A stretch of DNA of 64,000 bases from Acidobacteriota bacterium (lineage in GTDB: Bacteria; Acidobacteriota; Vicinamibacteria; Vicinamibacterales; UBA2999): positions 62,001-126,000 of the forward strand of contig CANKJK010000003.1 in the NCBI GenBank assembly GCA_947482665.1, read 5' to 3'. The stretch's first letter is position 1; each line of letters starts with the position of its first letter. This document shows, piece by piece, positions 54,586-64,000 of the stretch. The notes under the pieces are model-generated. The model had not been told where the DNA came from. It was given only the letters and a program-made list of their open reading frames with translations, and made no database searches. A program made the translations under genes and the position numbers.

Positions 54586-55239
54586 CTAGTGCCCCTGCTT
54601 CTCGTGGCCAGCCGCGCCATGCTCAGCATGCTCCCCAGCGCCGTCTTCGGCCGTGGCGGGAGCGTCGAGCGACGCACGCTTCTCGGCGGGAACGTCCGCC
54701 ACCGTGGCGTGCTGGCTGATCTGCAGCGCGCGGAGATAGGCCGCAATGGCCCACCGATCCGGCACCGGAACCTGCGCGGAATAGTCCTGCATCGCGCCGA
54801 AGCCGTTGGTCATGACGTCGAAGAAATAGCCGACTGGCGCAGACCGGAGGCGGTCGCTATGGAACGTCGGCGGCCGCCGGAATCCTCGGCGCACCACCAT
54901 GCCATCTCCACGCCCGGTCCGGCCGTGGCATGGCGAGCAGAACACGTTGAAGCGCTCGTGACCGCGGGCCAGCAGCTCGGGTGTCGCCGCAACGGGAAGC
55001 GCATCGGCGAGCTGACCCCCGATCTTGCCGGTGTAGAGGTGCTCGTCCGTACGGATGGAACCGCGGGCCACGGTGTGGGCCACCGGCACGCGATAGGCGT
55101 GTCCGTCGGTGAAGAACGTCGAGGCTTCGAGTGGCTCGTACCGGGGGTTGTCGTGCATGTCCTGACGGCAGGCGCCGGCGAGAACAGACGAGGCCACCAC
55201 GGCCGAGAGGACGCCGAGGCGATGGAGCTTACCAGGCAA
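54586..55239 (-). CDS. actE: Alternative complex III monoheme cytochrome c lipoprotein ActE
   Basis: The 217-residue lipoprotein (lipobox LAGAC, Cys24) carries one heme c site, CSPCH at residues 101-105, and a Met-rich region (VMTNGFGAMQ) supplying the axial ligand. It is the likely electron exit toward the caa3 oxidase. The C-terminal tail is Ala/Glu/His rich. It overlaps actD by 11 nt. Confidence 0.92.
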   Translation of the reverse strand: MPGKLHRLGVLSAVVASSVLAGACRQDMHDNPRYEPLEASTFFTDGHAYRVPVAHTVARGSIRTDEHLYTGKIGGQLADALPVAATPELLARGHERFNVFCSPCHGRTGRGDGMVVRRGFRRPPTFHSDRLRSAPVGYFFDVMTNGFGAMQDYSAQVPVPDRWAIAAYLRALQISQHATVADVPAEKRASLDAPATAEDGAGEHAEHGAAGHEKQGH

Positions 55240-55780
55240 CTTCGGTGACCTCCTGCGGACCCAGGCCCTTGAGGAACTGCTCAGTGCCCTGCCGATCGAA
55301 TTGCGGGTCGGCCGACTCGATGCAGAGGAAGAAGCGATCCTGGGAAGCCCGGTGAAAACGGGGCGCGTTGAAGACCGGGTGATACGGCTGCGGCAGCCCG
55401 TTCAGCACGATCATGCCGACCACCGCCGAGAGGGCGGCGCCAAGAATCGTCGTCTCGTACGCCACTGGAATGAACGACGGCCAGGTGAACTCGGGCCGGC
55501 CGCCGATATTCATGGGATACGCGATGGTCGATGCCCAATACTCGAGGCCCATGCCCAGCACCGTGCCAGCAATTCCTCCGGCGAGCACCAGACGCGGCAG
55601 GCGGGTCTTGGGGAGCGCCAGCGCCTCGTTGAGTTCCTCGATCGGCATCGGGGAGTAGGCGTCCATGTTCCGGTATCCGGCAATGCGGGCCCGGTTCGCC
55701 GCGGCCACCAACTCGCTCGGATTGACGAATTCCGCCGTCAGTCCGTAGATGGCCGGCGTCGAAGATGTGGATGCGGACAT
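55229..55780 (-). CDS. actD: Alternative complex III subunit ActD (DUF3341)
   Basis: The 183-residue protein has the DUF3341 pattern: an N-terminal cytoplasmic domain (YGLTAEFVNPSELVAAANRARIAGYRNMDAYSPMPI) and two helices around GGIAGTVLGMG and AALSAVVGMIVLNGLP. The C-terminal stretch RFFLCIESADPQFD is conserved in the family. It joins the membrane subunits ActC and ActF. Confidence 0.9.
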   Translation of the reverse strand: MSASTSSTPAIYGLTAEFVNPSELVAAANRARIAGYRNMDAYSPMPIEELNEALALPKTRLPRLVLAGGIAGTVLGMGLEYWASTIAYPMNIGGRPEFTWPSFIPVAYETTILGAALSAVVGMIVLNGLPQPYHPVFNAPRFHRASQDRFFLCIESADPQFDRQGTEQFLKGLGPQEVTEVAW

Positions 55781-60386
<4,606 letters not shown>

Positions 60387-60399
<13 letters not shown>

Positions 60400-61034
60400 G
60401 TGGAGCAGCTCGTGCGTGGGTTCACGTGGTATTCCTTCATCAGCCGCGCGCCGACCACCGCCTGAGACTCAGCAGGCCGGTACCCCATTGTGTAAATCTC
60501 CGAGCGGGGCCTCAGGTACTGGGCGGGATTGCGGTGGCAGTCCAAGCACCATTCCATCTGCAGCGAGTTCTCCTGCAGCATCAGCGGCATCTTGTCGACG
60601 CGGCCATGGCAGGTTTCGCAGCCAACGCCCTTCTTTACGTGGACGCTGTGATTGAAGTACGCGAAGTCGGGGAGGTCATGCACCCGGACCCACCGCAATG
60701 ACCGGTTGTCCCGGAAGCTTGAGCGAACTGGTTCGAGATATGGACTGGTGATCCAGATCTGCGAATGGCAGTTCATGCAGGTCTTGGTCGGGGGGATACC
60801 GGCGAACGTCGACGTTTCTGCCGACGTATGACAGTACCGGCAGTCGAGCCCGATCGTCTGCACATGGTGCTGGTGACTGAACTGGATGGGCTGCTCGCGG
60901 ACGACCCGCTGGTTGTTGACCCACGACCAGCGGTTGGCGGTCGTCAACAGCCCAAGCAGTGACCCGACGACGAGCACCAACCCGACGATGCTGGCCTTCG
61001 CGATGAAGTTCGCCGAACGATTGAAAATCTGCAT
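60387..61034 (-). CDS. actA: Alternative complex III pentaheme cytochrome c ActA
   Basis: The 215-residue protein has one N-terminal membrane helix and five heme c sites: CRYCH 65-69, CMNCH 86-90, CETCH 139-143, CLDCH 163-167 and CSTCH 210-214 at the extreme C-terminus. It is the first gene of the operon. Start at 61034 (MQIFNRSANF); the longer frame would add a leader without a hydrophobic start. Confidence 0.93.
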
Positions 61035-61260
61035 GCAGCCTGTCGCAGCGCTTTCTACGCGCTCCTGATTCTGTTCGAACGCGCGCACCCAGGGAACTTC
61101 AGCGCGCGTCTATCCGTCAGTACCGAAGCCGTGACGGGTGCCATTTGTACCACACAATGTGAAAAAAGGTTCAGAGGCTCTGGAAACCGGCCTGAAATTG
61201 TGGATTTGTGGTTGAGTTGAGGCAGGCGCTACTATTACGCGGCCTTTCTTCACCCACTTC
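61035..61260. promoter_or_regulatory. Divergent control region of the act-cta operon and zinc-ribbon gene
   Basis: This 226-nt gap is AT-richer than its surroundings, with a run of six A and the segment CACACAATGTG near 61152-61162. A plus-strand promoter candidate is TTGTGG (61206-61211), 18 nt, TACTAT (61230-61235), 25 nt before ATG 61261. I could not pick a convincing minus-strand promoter for actA. Confidence 0.4.
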
Positions 61261-61710
61261 ATGAGCGATCGCAAATACCGTCAGCGGGGATATCAGGACG
61301 AGCCCCGGGATCGGCCGGAGCGCCCAGCCGAAACAAAGCGAGTCCCCGAGCCCGGCGCGCCCGCCGGTACCAGGCGGATGCAGCGCGACGGTATGAAGCA
61401 GGTTCAGTCGCTGAACCTCCGGGAAGTCGTTCGCTGCGCGCAGTGTGGGTCCAGCGTGACGGAAGAGATCGGGCTGCTGAGCCGGTGCGGCCGATGCGGA
61501 ACCGACCTGCACGCCTGCGCGCAGTGCGTGTCCTTTGACCCGGCCAGCCGGTTCGAGTGCGCGGACTCAGGCGTGACCGCCCGGGTGTCGCCCAAGAACG
61601 AACGGAACAGCTGCTCGTTCTATGCGCCACGCACCACCGTTGAGCGGGAAACCACGGCCCCGCGCCAGGACAGCGCCAGGAAGGCCTTCGACGACCTCTT
61701 CAAGTTCTAG
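61261..61710 (+). CDS. Zinc-ribbon protein of unknown function
   Basis: The 149-residue soluble protein has a highly charged N-terminal ~45 residues, then paired cysteine motifs CAQC (near 59-62), CGRC, CAQC and two later single cysteines, consistent with one or two zinc ribbons. The acidic/basic tail ends KAFDDLFKF. It diverges from the act-cta operon. A nucleic-acid or protein-binding role is plausible but not shown. Confidence 0.7.
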   Translation: MSDRKYRQRGYQDEPRDRPERPAETKRVPEPGAPAGTRRMQRDGMKQVQSLNLREVVRCAQCGSSVTEEIGLLSRCGRCGTDLHACAQCVSFDPASRFECADSGVTARVSPKNERNSCSFYAPRTTVERETTAPRQDSARKAFDDLFKF

Positions 61711-61723
61711 GTTCGCCGTCCCC

Positions 61724-61729
61724 TAGAAT
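61724..61729 (+). promoter_or_regulatory. -10-like element of the GltB-like gene
   Basis: TAGAAT ends 7 nt before ATG 61737, with no Shine-Dalgarno between, as at other starts in this window. Confidence 0.4.
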
Positions 61730-61736
61730 CACAGCC

Positions 61737-63254
61737 ATGGTGGTGCTGAGCCTGGTTGTCGTCGCCGGTGCGGTCGTCCTCTACGATCTGGCCCAGCGCC
61801 AACACGCCATCCTTCGCAACTTCCCGCTCGTCGGACACTTCCGCTACTGGCTCGAGGCCATCGGCCCGGAGCTGCGCCAGTACATCGTCACCGACAACAA
61901 CGAGGAGCGCCCGTTCAGCCGCGATCAACGGCGGTGGGTGTACGCCTCCGCGAAGCGGGAGAACAACTACTTCGGGTTCGGCTCCGACAACGAGATGGAG
62001 CTGCAGTCCAACTACCTGATCATCAAGCACGCCACGTTTCCCCTGGCGGCCCCATCCCCGGGCGAATCCGGCCACGACCCGCATTACGCCATTCCCTGCG
62101 CCAAGGTCATGGGTGAAGCGCGCGGGCGCCGCAAGGCGTTCCGTCCCAGCTCTGTTGTGAACATCTCGGGCATGAGCTTCGGTTCCCTGTCGGGCCCCGC
62201 GGTGGAATCGCTCAATCGGGGCTGCTCTATCGCCGGCTGTCTGCAGAGCACCGGCGAGGGCGGGGTCTCGCCCTATCACTTGAGTGGTGGCGATCTCGTC
62301 TGGCAGATCGGTACGGGCTATTTCGGATGCCGCGACGCCCAGGGGCGCTTCAGTCTCGAGCGCCTTCAGGAGACACTGACGCGCGCGCCGCAGATCCGGG
62401 CCCTCGAGATCAAGTTGAGCCAGGGTGCCAAGCCGGGTGTCGGGGGCGTCCTGCCGATGGCCAAGATCTCTCGCGAGATCGCGGACATCCGAGGCATCCC
62501 ACAGGACCGTGACTGCATCAGTCCTTCGGTCCACACCGCTTTCCACGACGCCGACAGCCTCCTCGACTTCGTCGAACACCTCGCGGAGGTCACCGGGCTG
62601 CCAGTCGGGATCAAGTCAGCGGTGGGCGAGACCGCGTTCTTCGTCGAACTCGCGCGCCTCATGCGGGACGGCAGCCGGGGCGTCGACTTCATCACCATCG
62701 ACGGCGGCGAGGGTGGCACCGGCGCCGGTCCCCTCGTCTTCGTGGACCATGTGGCGCTGCCCTTCAAGCTCGGCTTCAGCCGCGTGCAGAAGATCTTCGC
62801 GGACGCCGGTCTTGCGGACCGCATTGTCTTCATCGGGTCCGGGAAGCTGGGATTCCCCGAGGCCGCGGTGTTCGCGTTCGCGCTCGGCTGCGACATGGTG
62901 AACGTGGCACGCGAGGCGCTGCTGGCCATCGGGTGCATCCAGGCGCAGCGGTGCCATACGAATCACTGCCCAACCGGCATCGCCACGCAGAACGCGTGGC
63001 TGGTGCGCGGCGTGGATCCGACGCGCAAGTCGGCGCGGCTCGCCAACTACGTGATCACGCTGCGCAAGGAACTGCTGGCGCTGAGTCATGCGTGCGGTGT
63101 GGCGCATCCGGCACTCATTTCGGCGGATCACCTGGAGCTGGTCGACGGCCGGTACGGCTCGAAGACCGTCGCCGAACTCTTCGGCTATTCCGCCGGAGTC
63201 GGCATGCCCTCGGCCACGGACGCCGCGGCCGCCACGCGAATGATGCGGAACTGA
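61737..63254 (+). CDS. FMN-binding glutamate-synthase-like protein
   Basis: The 505-residue protein has an N-terminal hydrophobic segment (~1-18) followed by a GltB-type FMN barrel. FMN-binding segments include ISGMSFGSLS, STGEGGVSPYH, KPGVGGVLP, TIDGGEGGTGAGP and FIGSGKLG. The 3Fe-4S cysteines are present as CX5CX4C in CIQAQRCHTNHCPTG. The glutaminase and ammonia-channel domains of glutamate synthase are absent, so it is a stand-alone synthase-domain protein of uncertain substrate. Confidence 0.87.
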   Translation: MVVLSLVVVAGAVVLYDLAQRQHAILRNFPLVGHFRYWLEAIGPELRQYIVTDNNEERPFSRDQRRWVYASAKRENNYFGFGSDNEMELQSNYLIIKHATFPLAAPSPGESGHDPHYAIPCAKVMGEARGRRKAFRPSSVVNISGMSFGSLSGPAVESLNRGCSIAGCLQSTGEGGVSPYHLSGGDLVWQIGTGYFGCRDAQGRFSLERLQETLTRAPQIRALEIKLSQGAKPGVGGVLPMAKISREIADIRGIPQDRDCISPSVHTAFHDADSLLDFVEHLAEVTGLPVGIKSAVGETAFFVELARLMRDGSRGVDFITIDGGEGGTGAGPLVFVDHVALPFKLGFSRVQKIFADAGLADRIVFIGSGKLGFPEAAVFAFALGCDMVNVAREALLAIGCIQAQRCHTNHCPTGIATQNAWLVRGVDPTRKSARLANYVITLRKELLALSHACGVAHPALISADHLELVDGRYGSKTVAELFGYSAGVGMPSATDAAAATRMMRN

Positions 63255-63261
63255 CCGAGGG

Positions 63262-63729
63262 CTATCGCGCCCGACCGAGCCGGCAGACGATGTCGAATTC
63301 AGCTTTCGTCACCGGCTGAATGGACAACCGGCTTCCCTTCTGCACGACCATCATCTTGTCCAGGCCCTTGGCGGCCTTCAGCGTGTCGAGTGGGACAACG
63401 GCCGGGAACTGCTCGACGAACCCGATGTCGACGGTGTACCACGCCGGCGCGTCGGTCTTGCTGTCCGGGTCGAAGTACTTGTGGCCCTTCTTGAAAGCGA
63501 ACGGGTCGGGATAGCCCGCCTTCACGATCTCGGCGAGCCCAGTCACCCCTGACGGATCGGCATTGGACGCATAGAAGAGCACGGGGTCGCCGACCTGCAT
63601 CTGGTCGCGCATGAAGTTGCGCGCCTGGTAGTTCCGCACGCCCTCCCACCCAGTCTGCCCGTCCCGGGCCAGCGCCTCGATCGTGTAGGCGGACGGCTCA
63701 CACTTCATCAACCAATACCGCTTCGGCAT
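63262..63729 (-). CDS. EVE-domain protein
   Basis: The 155-residue cytosolic protein has the EVE fold (PUA-like) starting RYWLMKCEPSAYTIE, with WEGVRNYQARNFMRDQMQVGDPVLFYAS, the usual binding pocket for a modified base or nucleotide. ATG 63729 was chosen because the domain begins at once and because TAGACT ends exactly 7 nt upstream; ATG 63735 and a longer frame are alternatives. It converges on the GltB-like gene. Confidence 0.85.
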   Translation of the reverse strand: MPKRYWLMKCEPSAYTIEALARDGQTGWEGVRNYQARNFMRDQMQVGDPVLFYASNADPSGVTGLAEIVKAGYPDPFAFKKGHKYFDPDSKTDAPAWYTVDIGFVEQFPAVVPLDTLKAAKGLDKMMVVQKGSRLSIQPVTKAEFDIVCRLGRAR

Positions 63730-63736
63730 GGGCATC

Positions 63737-63742
63737 AGTCTA
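63737..63742 (-). promoter_or_regulatory. -10-like element of the EVE gene
   Basis: TAGACT on the minus strand ends 7 nt before ATG 63729. If it is the promoter, the other ATG at 63735 would lie upstream of the transcript start. Confidence 0.38.
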
Positions 63743-63956
63743 CCCAGCCCAGCGCGAACGGCTCCGCCCCGTGTTCGATTCCCGCCTGGACGCCATGGGT
63801 CTGCCTGGACGCCGCTGATGGCTCTATTGCGCGTCTCTACGCCCGCGGCGCTCACTCCGCGATTTCACTCGGCGCGGCCCGTTCTCCCTGGCAGTAGAAT
63901 CCGGCCTGCGGGCGATGGCCCTGGCAACCCACACACTTCATGGAGGAAGAAGACCA

Positions 63957-64000
63957 ATGTCCGACACCACTCGCCGCGACAGGCCGGATCAGACAGAACA
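63957..64000 (+). CDS. Start of an unidentified gene (truncated by the window edge)
   Basis: ATG 63957 is preceded by a strong GGAGG (63942-63946) with a 10-nt spacer. Fourteen codons are visible (starting MSDTTRRDRPDQTE), too few to identify the product. Confidence 0.45.
   Translation, partial: MSDTTRRDRPDQTE

Noticed and set aside
63771-63795. GTTCGATTCCCGCC resembles a tRNA T-loop followed by CCA-like bases
   Set aside because: The flanking bases do not form a T-stem or acceptor stem, and no D-arm or anticodon arm lies upstream.
63784-63813. Direct repeat GCCTGGACGCC twice, 19 nt apart
   Set aside because: Two short GC-rich copies only; no array, no flanking structure.

Overview
The window is high-GC DNA (by eye about two thirds G+C) from a free-living Gram-negative aerobe. 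The combination of an alternative complex III / caa3 oxidase operon, a lone DUF1552 protein, M16 and M61 peptidases and an RND efflux operon suggests Acidobacteriota, perhaps the Vicinamibacteria. This is an inference from gene content; no rRNA or tRNA gene is present to confirm it.

Layout. 1-4.1 kb: end of a polysaccharide locus (glycosyltransferase/serine-acetyltransferase-like fusion cut by the window edge, a GH44 glycosidase, an ATP-grasp enzyme). 4.1-9.8 kb: a probable nitric-oxide signalling locus, with a receiver-Hpt protein facing a stand-alone H-NOX, a histidine kinase carrying an HNOBA domain, and an NtrC-type activator. 9.8-15.9 kb: a complete tripartite RND efflux operon. 16.1-17.7 kb: purEK. 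17.8-20.7 kb: a catalytic/non-catalytic pair of M16 peptidases. 20.7-27.3 kb: a TetR regulator, a DUF1552 protein, OxyR, a short asparaginase-like protein, a GNAT, a GDP-mannose-epimerase-like SDR and an amino-acid permease. 27.3-35.6 kb: an aa3-type oxidase operon flanked by two M61 peptidases. 35.6-43.3 kb: EF-P-like factor, two ABC-F proteins, an SGNH hydrolase and RecQ. 43.3-48.1 kb: ApbE near two tandem FMN-binding proteins and a NosR/NapH-like Fe-S membrane protein. 48.4-61.0 kb: one long minus-strand operon actABCDEF - small gene - SCO - ctaCDEF. 61.2-64.0 kb: a zinc-ribbon protein, a GltB-like FMN protein, an EVE protein and the start of a further gene.

How the genes work together. 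The 12.6-kb operon encodes a quinol-to-oxygen chain: alternative complex III oxidises quinol and passes electrons to the caa3 oxidase, whose subunit II carries its own cytochrome c, and SCO loads CuA. A second heme-copper oxidase at 29-33 kb lacks the fused cytochrome c and may serve another donor or oxygen regime. The flavin locus looks like a separated version of a NosR-like electron conduit, with ApbE as the likely FMN-attaching enzyme.

Regulatory signals. At least eleven genes that begin a transcription unit have a TANNNT (-10-like) hexamer ending 6-8 nt before the start codon and no Shine-Dalgarno sequence, as expected for leaderless transcripts. Three divergent gene pairs share a near-symmetric -10 element. 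An ATAG-N7-CTAT sequence of the OxyR core type overlaps the oxyR start codon.
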